A stretch of 64,000 bases of DNA from Terramyces sp. JEL0728 (Eukaryota > Chytridiomycota > Chytridiomycetes > Rhizophydiales > Terramycetaceae), in assembly GCA_027603945.1 (NCBI GenBank), contig JADIIU010000019.1, forward strand, positions 62,001-126,000. Direction: 5' to 3'. Shown one piece after another: positions 11,158-23,318 of this stretch. The first letter of the stretch is position 1, and the number at the start of each line of letters is the position of its first letter. The notes beneath the pieces are model-generated. The model was not told the origin of the DNA and did not search any database. It saw only the letters and a list, made by a program, of their open reading frames with translations. A program made the translations under genes and the position numbers.

Positions 11158-14100
11158 ATGCTCCAGGACAAACATACCTTGTTGAGCTACCTAAGGTAAA
11201 TATAAATTGATGGCAGCTACGATCTTTCTTCTGCGACCATTGTGGTTGACCATTCGCTAGACACCAGTTTAATCCATGCGTGGGTTGGACAGAAGCAGAA
11301 CAATCTTTTTGGAAGCGTTGGCCAACTGCATCAAGGACATTCAGTCACTTCCAGTTTACTTGCAAACTCTGGTGTGCCAATCACAGTGTTTTCAAGTCAA
11401 TCTGCCCTTGGAGACATATTAGCAGTTGCAGGAGAAAGAGGGATCGTATTCCATGTTCCATTCTCTGGGTCAATTAGCCAAAATGTCGCAATGGCAAAGC
11501 TTGGCGGGGCCGTAATATTGATTTCAAACACTCCAGATCAATTATACTCCAATGCGCATCTCGCTTATCTGCTTGCAACAAGAGGAAATGTAGTTCATTA
11601 CTATCATCTCACTAACGATGAAAAGTCTGAAAATTTCAAAGATTTTGACTTGGCTCTGATTGCCAAATATATTAATAGTAAAGACTCTACAAATCCTCAA
11701 GTATTCGCAAAACAACACGGAATTGATGCCAAGAGCTTTGTTTCCATTGGAGATATAGATGCGTCTTCCGTTATTGTTGGTTTTGGGGGTTGTGATTTAA
11801 CAACTGACAAACTTTGTGCCCACAATTCATTATTTGTCCAAATTGTTCAGTTAAACCCATTCAACTCCAAGGAGTTCCTTGATTTAGTGCCAAAAAATGC
11901 AAAGGAAATTTATTTGGTTGACTCTGTGGAGTTGCTGTATGCTGACATTGTCCAAACTCTCCAAACCAAGGATTCCTATCAAAATGTAGTTATAGAACAG
12001 TTGGATGAAAAATCTCCCTTGCACTCTCATTTTGAATCCAAAAGCCCTGTCGCTTCTCCCGTTTCCAAAGCAAATTCACACACTGAAATCCTGAATTCAA
12101 TTTTCAAAGATCAGCTGCAAATATTCAACAGCAAAGGTTCCCCAGAAGTAGCTTTTGGCTCGTTGATTTCCGATTTACAAAAACTGGAGACTTTTGTACA
12201 GTCCGTGTCTGAATTGTCCAATTCAAACATCTCTGGCGAATTAAAGTCACATCTGGACAAGTGGTTGAAGCTCAACAGCAAAGTCGATGACTCCTTATCA
12301 AAGAAATTGATTGAAGAGTCATCAACATTGGGCCAGACAGAATACGTTAGACTTCATCAAGAATATTTTAAAAGAAAATCTCGCTGGATAGTGGATGTGG
12401 AAACATTGTTGGATCTCAGTAATACCACTATTCACACTATTTTGTCATCTGGTGAAAACGTAAACTTGTTGATTGTGGACCACTGTCCTTACGACCCTGA
12501 ACTGCCAGCCGCAAAAAATAGGAGAGATGCTGGCTTGTACGCATTGAATTACAACAATGCGTACGTCGCTGCAATCTGCCCTCTCTATTCTTACACGCAA
12601 GCTGTTCAAGCATTGAAAGAAGCGGACGAATTCACCGGTCCTTCTGTCATTATCTTGCACGCACCTCAGGCTAATAGCGGTGGAAAAACTAAAGGCAGCC
12701 TGCAATCAATCAAGTTTGCAAAGAAGGCGATTGATAATGGATTGATTACCCTGTATCGCTGGACGCCAAAAACAGACAACTCCAAAGAAACTTTGGTGGT
12801 CGACTCCTCAAAAACTAAAGCAACATTGCAAAAGCATTTGGACAAGGGGGCTACTCTTTCATTATTACTGGAAGAAACCAAATTGAATGAAAATTCCGAT
12901 CTTGGGAACCAGATTGAGTCCAAAGTTCAACAAAAAGTGCTTGATAGTTACAAAAAGTTATTTGGTGGAATGAACAAGAAAAAATTGTTAATATTGTTTG
13001 GTTCAGATGGTGGTAACGCTGAAAGCTTGGCAAAGCGAATTGGTATGGAGGCAAAGGAAAAAGGTTTGTTTGTCAAAACCATGCCAATGGATTCATTCGT
13101 CACTGAAGATTTAGTCAGTGAAGAAAATGTATTGTTTGTTATTTCTACTGCAGGGCAAGGGGAATTCCCTGGAAACTCAAGGGAAACTTGGAAATTCTTG
13201 GCTGCTAATGAAATTGATCTTTCCAAGACAAACTACTCGGTCTTTGCTTTGGGCGATAGACAATATTGGCCAAGACCGGAAGACGCTCACTACTTTGCTA
13301 AAGCTGGTAAAGATTTGGATATTAGGCTGGCCAAACTGAATGGTGTTCGTTTGACTCCAATTGGGGTTGGTGATGACCGAGACCCAGATGGCTACTTTAC
13401 TGGATTCAATCTTTGGGCCCCAGAGTTTTGGACTTCTTTAGGAGTGGAAGCTGAATCTCTTGGTAATCAAGCAGCTGTGCCAAGTGATGATGCGATTAAA
13501 GCAGCAAGTAATTATTTGAGAGGTACCATTGCTGAAGGGTTATTGGACACTTCTACCGGAGCATTGGCTGAATATGACACCAAGGTATTTGTTCTTAATT
13601 GTAGCTCACCAAGTTCCACGGGATTTATCAGCAGGACGACAGAGATATCAGAGAATTAAGAGCAAGAAAGGGTCTCGAAAAGGCTTACTCATTTATGATC
13701 CGGGTCAGGGTTCCTGGTGGTATTGCTACACCTGCCCAGTATATTGCGATGGATGATATTAGTGACAAATGGGCAAACGGAACTATCAAGCTGACCACAC
13801 GCCAAGCTTTCCAGTTCCATGGTATCGTAAAGAGCGTTTTAAAAAGATCAATGCAAGACATTAACAAGTCCCTGTTAGGTACTTGATCCCTAATTTAGAT
13901 TCCATTGCAGCCTGTGGTGATGTTAATCGTAATGTAATGTGTAATCCTGATATTGAAAACACTGACATTCACAAGATTGTCTTTGACTTTGCCAAAAGAT
14001 TTAGCAACCATCTCTTACCAGCTACGGCAGCTTACCACGAGATTTGGTTGGACAAGAAATTGGTAGCGGGAGGCGAAGTTGAACCACTCTATGGGAAAAC

Positions 14101-15157
14101 CTATCTTCCTAGAAAGTTCAAGACTGCTATCGCTGTCCCTCCTTCCAATGACGTTGATGTTCTTGCTCACGATTTGGGATACATTGCTATTATCGAAGAT
14201 GGCAAGTTTGTCGGCTTTAATGTAACTGTCGGAGGAGGTATGGGTACCACTCACGGAAACAAAAAGACTTATCCACTTTTGGCGCAACCTCTTGGCTTTT
14301 GTACCCTGGAGCAAGCTGTAGCTGTTGGCGAAAAAGTGATGCTTGTACAGAGAGATCACGGCGACCGCGCCAACAGGAAGCACGCTAGATTAAAGTACAC
14401 CATTGAAGACAGAGGCATCGAATGGTTCAGAAATGAAGTTGAAAACAGACTTGGGTACAAGTTGGAAAAATCAAAGCCGTACAAATTTACTTCAAATGGA
14501 GATCGCTACGGCTGGAAGAAAAATAGTGATGGGACATGGTCGTACACTCTCTTTATTCAAAATGGCCGTGTCAAAGATACTCCTGAATACAAACTGAAGA
14601 GTGGGCTGCGCGAAATTGCCACAATCCATAAAGGTGTATTCGCATTGTCGCCAAACCAACATTTGGTCATTGCCAAAATCCCAGAAAACGAAAAGGCTAA
14701 TGTTTCAAACTTGCTTGCTAAATACGGAATTGATAACAATGGTTTATCCGGTTTGCGATTGAATTCCATGGCCTGTGTTGCGCTTCCAACATGTGCATTG
14801 GCTATGGCTGAAAGCGAACGTTATCTCCCATCTTTAGTTTGTAAAATTGAAAATATTTTGGAAGAAAACGGCTTAAGAGAAGAAGAAATCACTATCAGGA
14901 TGACGGGCTGTCCTAACGGTTGCGCCAGACCTTCAATTGCGGAAATTGCGTTCGTTGGTAAAGCACCGGGCATGTATAACATGTACTTGGGAGGAGGATT
15001 CGCTGGGGAACGTCTCAATAAAATATACAAGGAATCTGTCGGGGAAGAAGACATTTTGGCAGCACTAGCCCCAATGATTAAAGATTACGCACGATTGAAA
15101 AAAGAAGGAGAACACTTTGGCGACTTTGTGATTCGCCATGGCATTATAGCGGCTTGA
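11158..15157 (+). CDS. MET5: Sulfite reductase beta subunit, siroheme hemoprotein (unit 1)
   Basis: Four exons (11158-11195, 11217-13584, 13605-13878, 13899-15157; introns 21, 20, 20 nt) encode 1312 residues (yeast Met5/Ecm17 has 1442). Order of domains: pyruvate-ferredoxin-oxidoreductase-like N-terminal half, flavodoxin domain from about residue 600 ([24 protein letters not shown]), then the sulfite reductase hemoprotein. The siroheme/[4Fe-4S] ligands are the Cys-x5-Cys in CVALPTC near residue 1186 and the Cys-x3-Cys in [10 protein letters not shown] near residue 1228. The short exon between the two 20-nt introns matches [19 protein letters not shown] of the family. The enzyme reduces sulfite to sulfide with Met10 in the cytosol. 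It needs siroheme, which the MET8 part of the fusion at 31919-35839 would supply. Confidence 0.95.
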
Positions 15158-15210
15158 AATATTTCATCATGATATTTAAATAAACACAATTACAGGAATT
15201 TTATATTGGA

Positions 15211-16518
15211 CTAGTAGGGGGGCTGTTGCGGAATATAGGATGGATATTGTTGTGGTGGATTGGGATTTGCTGGTTGTTGATACTCTTGCGGATATCCTAA
15301 ACCTCTTGGAGCCATTTGAGGCTGATATTGAGCATCCATTCCAGGTTGTGTTTGATATGGGGTAAAATAGGCTGGTTCTGAATTAATATCAACTTACGCA
15401 TCTGCCTTTGGAAATTGCTGTGAGAATTCACCAGATTTTGGTAGGTGCTACAGGCTGCAGTGAATCTTTCATGCAGAGCTGCCAATTCATCTCGGGTTAA
15501 TAGCAATTTACCCTGTTTTTTCCTTTGGTTTCCTGCACTTTTGATTACTTCAGGCACTAATTCCAATACTGCCTGGTATTCCTCCTAGAATTAACGCTGA
15601 TTACTTGCAAACGTTGATTTTCAGAGAAATTATGGCCCAGCGGATCTGCTTTTGCTATATTTTGCTTCAAATTTTGAATGGCTCCAAGTTTCCCCAAAAG
15701 CATATCTTCTTGGCCCATTGAAGCCGATGTTGAACTGATCTTTTCCACATAATTCGCTGGAAATATCCCAACATTCCCCTTGAAAGTTCCTTTCCACCAA
15801 TCGTTAAATGTTGAGTTGTCAAATACTTCTACAATACTTCCTTTTACAAGCTGCAGTTCTCCATCTTCCGTTGGGTGGTAATCATACAATACTTTAACAC
15901 TAAATAATGCTTTCGGGGTTGGAGCTGCTGCTTGCTTTGCAGGCTGCTGTTGTGAAAGAGAGAGGGCCAAAGCCAGCTGTAAATCATCCTCTTCCTTTTG
16001 CTTATCGACATACGACTTTTTTTTAGGAGACGGCGGTTGATCAGAAGGAAATGAAAATCCTTCATTTCTGAGCTGGTTGTATATATCCTGCATATAATCC
16101 AACGATGGGTTTCCTTTAAAATCCTTTGCCCAGGTTTGAATAAAATCCAATATTCTGTTTCTCACCGTAATGTGAGTAGAATTGTTGTTCAATAGCTTTA
16201 ATAGCGCCTGTAAAAATGGACGAGAGGAGATTTCCTGCTTCAGTTGCATGCCGCAATTTTGGACCAGAGCATTTGACAGTGTCAATGAAAATAGGATAAC
16301 CTAAATAAAAGCAGAGTTTACGTTGACATTCTTGTGGTTTAATTTTCGGATGATTATATTTACAGCGTCTCGAGCTTTTGAAGGATTGCTAAATTAACTA
16401 AACCAAACCTTTCGACAATTTCACAGATTTTGATGATCACTCCCCAGTCTTCTCCGGTGTTGGTTTCACTAGTGGCTGCATCTACAATCAAATCGTAGTT
16501 ACCAATAAGAGATTCCAT
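15211..16518 (-). CDS. HSE1: Hse1/STAM, ESCRT-0 subunit (unit 1)
   Basis: Six exons joined by five 20-21-nt introns encode 401 residues. Domains in order: VHS (start MESLIDAATSETNTGEDWGV, TNTGEDWG is the family signature), a ubiquitin-interacting motif near residue 165 (EEDDLQLALALSLSQQQ), an SH3 domain (VKVLYDYHPTEDGELQL ... WWKGTFKGNVGIFPANYV), a helical GAT-like core and a Gln/Pro/Tyr-rich tail (ending YIPQQPPY). With Vps27/HRS it sorts ubiquitinated cargo on endosomes. It is convergent with MET5 (53 bp between stops) and its start codon is only 15 bp from that of the divergent SWEET gene. Confidence 0.92.
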
Positions 16519-16533
16519 TTCTTTCAGATCTGA

Positions 16534-17245
16534 ATGGCAACAAATTTAGAAGTGGTTGCCACCATATGCACAATGGGGCTATTCCTCACAAACGCCTACG
16601 ACGTGTATCAATTTTACAAATTGCAATCTACAGGTAATTCTAGCGCACTCCCTCTTATATCTACGCTGGTAAATTGCGCTTTGTGGTACAAATATGGTAA
16701 TTAGATCTTGATAGAGGTTCCCTACTGGATCAGCCGACAATGACAACTGTGAACGGAATAGGGTTATTAGTTACATTGGTTTGCATTTATTCGTTTTTCA
16801 TTTACTCACCAAACCAAGTAATTTCATTTTAAGCAAGCATTTAATTGAAAGGCAGATTACATTCACTCTGCTGTTTCTAATTGCCGTACTGGCCTATGTC
16901 CAACTGAATCCGCCAACAATAATCGTCCAATTGGGATGTCTGGTTTCAATTGTCAATATTTTGATGTACGCTGCACCTGCAATCAACCTCTATCAAGTTT
17001 ACAGATTCCAAACCACCCATGGGCTAATTTCACTCCCTATGACTTCAATGACAATTCTAGTTTGCTTGCTGTGGACTTTGTTTGGATATCAATTGGGAGA
17101 CAACTTTGTTATTCTTCCAAATTTCATTGGGTTGATCCTTGCTGCCGTCCAGCTTGGGTTTTACTTTTATTACTCAAATTCAGAGAATTTACCAACAAGC
17201 AGAGCCAGGATATTGAACTGGATATCAAAATTGAATCTATATTGA
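16534..17245 (+). CDS. SWEET sugar transporter with duplication-altered tail (unit 1)
   Basis: Three exons (two 20-nt introns) give 223 residues. The seven-helix SWEET fold (two MtN3 triple-helix bundles) is clear: MATNLEVVATICTMGLFLTN, SALPLISTLVNCALWYKYG, TVNGIGLLVTLVCIYSF, then the second repeat with GLISLPMTSMTILVCLLWTLFG and NFIGLILAAVQLGFYFYY. SWEETs are bidirectional sugar uniporters. The junction at 17208 replaces the last residues: after SRAR the frame reads ILNWISKLNLY from INTS7 exon sequence, instead of RNSRKTY in unit 2. All membrane helices are intact, so it may work, but its native 3' UTR is gone. Confidence 0.88.
17206..17211. other. Duplication junction (SWEET 3' end / INTS7 exon 1)
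   Basis: Base 17208 is the last base matching the SWEET end at 31765, and 17209 is the first matching INTS7 at 2655. Upstream of 2655 the INTS7 reading is ATC CGG GAT, while at the junction it is AGC CAG GAT. The overlap is only one or two bases, so the join is nearly blunt. No inserted bases and no transposon-like ends are visible. Confidence 0.9.
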
Positions 17246-19667
17246 GTTTCAACAAGTTATTGTTACTGACTGTAGAATAATGGTGAATTCAAAAATAATT
17301 CAATCTGCACTGATGAAAATTGCAGATTACTGGGTTCAGAGGTTATTAGTGATTAAAATTCAGCAACAACGAATTTAGAGTTTACATTTTAGAGCTGTTC
17401 AAAGATCTCAAATGTCTTGAAATGGAGAACGAGAATTCGGATAGGATAGTTGGGAGGATCAGCACAGTTTTAGATAGCAATGACCCAATTGCAAGAGCAT
17501 TAACATTCTCTGTTTTGGGGTTCTTGTCCAACTATTCGAATAATGAACAGTTGCAGTTCAGGATTCTATCTGCTTTGGATAATTCTCAATTGGACGAGAT
17601 TGAATTATTTGCGATCTTGGAAACAGCCTGTCGTCTTGCGGTTAAAAACGCTGATTTTGCTTCCGATTTCTATCAAATTCTTCTTACAAGCCATTCAAGT
17701 ATATTCTAATTGACTCAGGCAGCAGCAAGTATCGGGAGGTTTACTCGATATTTAAGCATTCGAGGTTCAGTCTTCCGTTAGCTATCAAGGTTCAATCAGA
17801 TTGATGTTAGGCAAAAGGAATCTGTAGTAAAATTATATCTAAAGAAACCAACATTGATCATATTCTTCAACTGTACAAGTCTATATCTATTATATCTGTT
17901 CGTTGTGGTATCGGAATTGCCCAATATGTATTATCAAAGTAACTGTAGATACAACAAATACTTCAAGAGATACAATCGTCAAGCTCCTCTGCATTAGCTT
18001 TGGGTCTGTTGGATAATCTTATTTTCATTGCAGGATACAAACCAGAGATGTTTTCAACTGGAAATGTTGATTACTTTTTTGAATATTTAATCCGCACAAG
18101 CAATTCTCAAATTCGGGCTAGGACTGCCCAACTACTTTATTCCATTCTATTAAACTCACAAAACACCTTAATTGAACTGCAAGGGCAAGAATTGATCGAA
18201 AAGTTTAAAGTAGCTGTCAATGAAGCCATCACTTCTGAACCGGGGTATTGCATACCTCTACTCAAGTTGGCTTATTTGGTTTGCCCAGAAGGTGCTTCTG
18301 TAGAAAAATGGGCAAATCAATTGCTTTTGCCAAATCGCAAAATAAGCTGTAAGGGTATTTGGATATTATTTCCTCTGCTAAAGTCAACTACTATTATTCA
18401 AGAATGTGTAAGAATGTTGCTCACCTCCCCAAAATCATTCGTATTGCTTGAAAAAGTGCTAAAGTTTCGACTCCCAAGGTATTCGCAAAATGTATCTTTG
18501 ATTGTCAACTCTAAAGATGTTCAAGTTCAATTCAAGGTATTTATATTCTTAGAAAGATTCTATTTGACCGATATGTATTTCCAGCATCGTTGACAAAAGA
18601 TAATATTGATTTTAGTGAAATCGCCCATCAATATAACTATTGGGAACTGTACAAATTGTGTAGATTACAGATTTGTAAAGGTAATTTCCACAATGCATCA
18701 CAGCTCTTGGCAGATCTGTTTAATGCAACGAATTCCATTGAATTTTCTTGTTGGATTGCCGCCCTGGAGAAAGTGGTGGAATTTGAGCTTTCAATCAACT
18801 CTTTGGCCGAAATTGAAGAGCAAATGAAAGTAATTTTTCAAGCAATCACGAATTTCAAGGCAGTTTCCAGCATAACTGGTGGTTGCGCATTCCAAATGGA
18901 TTTTCTGAACCTGCAATCTAAACTTATTAGATTATTACAAATACTGCCTGCGAAAAATCACCAGGCGGCGATTGGGAGATTGCTGTCCAATTTGTCTGGC
19001 GAATTTACAAAACTGGCTTATAGATACTTTGATATCGAGCAGCATAGCCAAAATATTCTGTTGCATTATGCCTTTCTTTGCAATTCTTTATACCTTTTGA
19101 CTCTGTCCAGCATTGTAGAAATTGATCACGAACGCAGCAATTCTGGGTGGTTGTATTCCAAGAAATTGGAAATTGCAAATCTGCTTATCAATCAAAAAGA
19201 CACCGGAAAAAATGACTTGCAGTCTTCTCTAATTTCAATCTATAAATCAAATAGATTGATCCCGCCCTACTTTTTTCAGCAGCAATCGCGGTTTTCCATG
19301 GATGTAATGAAATACTAATGTAGATTGACACGACTCCGAAAATAATTACTAATATACCACTTAGGATCAGCAAACTGTGCAACTTTGTTTTTGAAATAGA
19401 TGGGAATATCAAAAACGAATCATCAATTAAAAGTACTTGCAGCTAACCAAAGGGAAAATCACAAAGCTTGACTTCAAGGTAACCAGCGGAAATGAGATAT
19501 TGTGTGAATCTAAATGTAACTATTCTCCAATATTCACCATCCAATTGGCGATTCCAACCGGAGACATGCTAAGCGGGCTTCTTAAATTACAGTTGAAGGT
19601 TAACATTATTGATTCCCAACTCAACTTTTGGAATATCAAGAATATCCCATTTTCACTCTCAATTTAA
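17209..19667 (+). pseudogene. INTS7: INTS7 copy in unit 2: 5'-truncated, frameshifted
   Basis: This copy begins at codon 16 of INTS7, directly after SWEET coding sequence, so promoter, start codon and MDPTQKLVELDTGIR are missing. A one-base insertion near 17354-17362 (ATTAAAATTC against ATTAAATTC in unit 1) shifts exon 2; the next codons read VIKIQQQRI and stop. Downstream exons are largely preserved with all introns. A transcript might start at the downstream ATG at 17422, but it would lack the N-terminal repeats. I judge it a pseudogene that arose with the duplication. Confidence 0.85.
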
Positions 19668-19722
19668 GACATCAAATTTTCAGAATAAAAATCTTTTGGT
19701 TTGAAAAAAATTTCATCTGCAG

Positions 19723-21926
19723 ATGCTCAGAAGAAACATTAGAAAAGCACAGAATTTAATCAGTATTTCATTAAAGTCTAACTATTAGGGGAATTTTCGT
19801 CAACTTCACGCATCAACGCAGAAGTCGAAGTTTTTATTAATGACAAACCAGTTAAAATTGAAGCAGGATCGGCAGTAATTCAAGCATGTGAAAAAGCTGG
19901 AGTTGATATTCCAAGATTTTGTTACCATGAAAGACTAGGAATTGCTGGTAATTGCCGTATGTGTTTAGTTGAAGTTGGCGGTCCAAAGCCTGTAGCATCG
20001 TGTGCGATGCCTGTGATGCCAGGAATGAAGGTGCAGACTGAAACACCTAATGTCAAGAAAGCTAGAGAAGGTGTTATGGAGTTTTTGCTGGCCAACCATC
20101 CCTTGGATTGTCCAATTTGCGACCAAGGAGGAGAATGTGATTTGCAAGATCAAAGTATTCGCTATGGCGCTGATAGGAGTCGCTTCAAGGAGGTCGTCGG
20201 GAAAAGGGCGACAGAAAACAAGGATCTCGGTCCTCTCGTCAAAACAGTTATGACTAGATGTATCCACTGTACGCGCTGTGTAAGATTTGCAAACGAAATT
20301 GCAGGAGCGAGTGAATTAGGAACCACCGGCAGAGGAAATTCTATGGAAATTGGCACCTATGTTTCAAAAGCTATAAAATCGGAAATGTCAGGAAACTTGG
20401 TTGATTTATGTCCTGTAGGTGCATTAACCTCAAAACCGTATGCATTTACAACTCGACCATGGGAATTGAAAAGGACAGAATCCATTGATGTGATGGACGG
20501 TATTGGTAGCAATATCAAAGTGGACACTAGAGGAAATGAAGTTATGAGGATCGTTCCAAGACTAAACGATGATATAAACGAAGAGTGGATTTCTGATAAA
20601 TCAAGATTTGTCAGCGATGGATTAAAAAATCAACGACTCACCTCGCCTCTTGTCAAGAAAGGTAATGATTTTGTTCCAGTGTCGTGGGCTGACGCATTAC
20701 AAACTGTTGCAAACGCCTTGAAAGAAACGGATCCAGAACATATCGCAGCGGTTGCTGGACAACTTTCTGATGCAGAAAGTTTAGTTGCATTAAAGGATTT
20801 GATCAACAAATTCAACTCTGACAACCTGTACACCGAATCAAACCTTGAAGTTGCAGGCGGTTTAACTGATATACGCTCCAACTATGTACTGAACTCTTCA
20901 ATTGCTGGTATTGAAGAAGCAGATGCTCTTCTCTTGATTGGTTCAAACCCAAGACATGAAGGCCCAATTTTAAATACCCGCATTAGAAAGTCATATTTAC
21001 ACAACGGACTACAAATAGGTGTAGTTGGTGAAAAGGGCGATTTAAATTATGATGCTGAACATGTTAGTGCGGATGCTTCTGGTTTGGACAAATTGTTGTC
21101 TGGGGAACACAAATTTTCGAAAACTCTATCTTCTGCAAAAAAACCATTGCTGCTTCTTGGACAATCCACATTGGACGACCCTGCCGTGTTGAAAAAAGCT
21201 TCAGAGTTGGCTTTGAAGCTTTCCAAGTCTGCCTCTTCGGAATGGACCTCTATTTTCAACGTTTTACAAAAAGTAACTTATTTTTGATTGTAGGATGCAA
21301 GTTCTACCGCAGCGTTTGATGTTGGCTATTCCACTCAAGCCCCAAAGGCAAATACAAAGTTCTTGTATCTTTTAGGTGCTGACGACATTGATCCAAGTAA
21401 CATCCCAAAGGACGCATTTGTGGTATATCAGGGCCACCACGGTGATGTTGGTGCCTACTATGCTGATGTCATCCTTCCAGGGTCAGCATACACCGAAAAG
21501 TCGGCGACATATGTAAACACCGAAGGAAGAGTCCAAACAACTCGTTCTGCTATTCCACCTCCAGCAGGTGCCAGAGAAGACTGGAAAATTGTCCGCGCAC
21601 TGTCAGAAGTTGCAGGAAAGAAATTACCGTATGATGAAGTCCACCAATTACGTTCTAGAATGGTGCAAGTTTCCCCAACCTTTGCTGGATTTGACGAGTT
21701 TGAGAAAACTTCATCGCCTGTCGTACAACTTGGCTTATCCCATATTAAAGCATATACGGCTACTACTACCCAACCACTTCAATTGGCTTTCAAAGACTTT
21801 TATATGACCAATTCAATTGCTCGTTCATCTTCTACAATGGCCAAATGCTCCCAAGTAAGATATCATTAATTATAGGCATTTACGCATGGGAAAAAGATTG
21901 AGAACGAGGTCCCAGAATTATGTTGA
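19723..21926 (+). CDS. NDUFS1: NADH dehydrogenase 75 kDa subunit, complex I (unit 2)
   Basis: Second intact copy, same four-exon structure and 711 residues, with mitochondrial presequence and all iron-sulfur cysteines. Seen amino acid changes against the unit 1 copy are Ala to Thr in ADALQTVANALK and Ile to Asn in DPSNIPKDA; most base changes are silent. Its promoter region lies between the broken INTS7 copy and the start codon and differs from unit 1 by a one-base shortening of an A run, so expression should be similar. Confidence 0.95.
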
Positions 21927-21958
21927 AAATAAATCCATTTCAAAATTTTCACTTTTGC

Positions 21959-22694
21959 ATGTCTTTTGACATAAACTGGAGTTTGTTACAGGATGGGTTT
22001 GAAGCGGAGCAGTTGAAGGATTACCTCAATGAAAAGTTTGCAGATATCGTACGGCCAAATTTTCTAGGTCCAGTATCAGTTTCAAAATTTGATTTCGGAA
22101 GCATTCCTCCCCAAATCTCTGTAACAAACATTTGCGAGCCTTTGGACGAATTCTATTATTTAGATGACGATAATTCGGAAGAACTGCAGTCAGAGTTGGA
22201 GGATGGGTCGTTTAATAGTAATTTTTCATCCTACTATAATAACAGCGAAGATGACACAATGATACCCAGAAAAGAAACAGATGCGCAAGTCGAAATTTCT
22301 ATTGCATACCAAGGAGATATGACAATGTCAATTACGACTGAGCTGATCGTCAATCAACCAACACCTGGCTTTATGATACTCCCGCTCACTTTAACGCTAA
22401 CCAAAACCTCGCTAAAAGGTGCAGAATACTAATTATAGCGACGGCTATTATCGCATACTTGGGAAATATTATTAATATTTGCTTGAAAGAACCAGAGAAC
22501 AGAGAAAGTTTTCTGCAAGATTTATCAATTGAATCCGCAATTGGCGATGGCAACAAACAAGGTAGCCATTACTTAATGTAGTGCTGAAAAATGTTGGCAA
22601 AATTGAAAAGTTTATTGTCCAGCAACTCCAGATTTTCCTCAACGACTATGTCGTGTTCCCAAACTACCATTCAATATTACTCGACGATTCATAG
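21959..22694 (+). CDS. MDM12: Mdm12, ERMES complex SMP-domain protein (unit 2)
   Basis: Second intact MDM12 with three exons and 231 residues. Its second intron has the better branch-like TTAATG where unit 1 has TTGATG. The acidic insert reads ELEDGSF instead of ELEHGSF. The single-base insertion just before its start codon (CCATTTC against CCATTC) is in the 32-bp gap after NDUFS1 and does not affect either frame. Confidence 0.9.
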
Positions 22695-22741
22695 TGTGCT
22701 AATGTATAAATAAACAAAAGAATTTTATTCAATCTTGTTGC

Positions 22742-23226
22742 TTAATATCCAGATGCCTGTCTGTCGTAGTTGGCACCCATCGCCTTTTGCAAAAGCAAAG
22801 TGATTTTTTGTTCTTGCAAATCCTTATATTAAAACGCGATTACTTCAAGGGATTCGGCAGATACCTCAACAGCAAATGATTTAACTACAGATTTGACGTC
22901 TGCAATATGGACTGAGAGCTTGCCGCGTCTCATTACTTTTACTTGCGCACCACACCAGCTAACTAAGAGAAATTTGGAGCGACGAGACTAAATCAAAACG
23001 TATTTACCAATTCGTCGTTTCCTACTACCATACGAACATAGCCAAAGTATGCTTGATCAGGTTTTAAGTTTTGTTTGAATTCTGCAAAACCACCATTACC
23101 CGATCCAACAAGAGAAAGCACTTCGCCCTTCTCGTCCTTGTATCCAATGATCAACCAGTTGGTGTTGGTTTTGTCATTACGAACATCTTCGTAAGCTTTG
23201 GAGATATCGGATCCTAATTGAGGCAT
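22742..23226 (-). CDS. Coactosin-like ADF-H actin-binding protein (unit 2)
   Basis: Second copy with identical three-exon layout and 147 residues; exon 1 translates identically to unit 1. One change in the middle exon is ATT to ACT (Ile to Thr class change) in the codon region around SVIKSFAVE, seen as TTTAATTAC against TTTAACTAC on the plus strand, which leaves the frame open. Confidence 0.87.
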
Positions 23227-23318
23227 ATTTTTGACAGCAAGTTTTGTGTGTGGAGAATCTTTTATAATTTGACATCACCAATCAAAATTTAGTATCTTCA
23301 CCCATTGTTCATAGACAA

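Larger units (their letters stand above)
2655..17208. repeat. Tandem duplication, unit 1 (~14.55 kb)
   Basis: This segment is repeated head-to-tail at 17209-31765. The alignment offset is 14554 at the left end and 14557 at the right, from a handful of single-base indels. The left edge lies in INTS7 exon 1 and the right edge in the last codons of SWEET. To the left of 2655 and to the right of 31765 the sequence is unique. Identity is about 99% in the left ~11 kb; I saw no difference in the right ~3.5 kb. Unit 1 holds the complete INTS7 gene plus NDUFS1, MDM12, coactosin, SER2, MET16, MET5, HSE1 and a SWEET gene with an altered tail. Confidence 0.95.

Noticed and set aside
11242..13659. An 805-codon frame that could be taken as a complete stand-alone sulfite-reductase-like gene
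   Set aside because: It starts at GTG, lacks the hemoprotein half and ends within a 20-nt intron; splicing joins it to 11158 upstream and to 15157 downstream as MET5.
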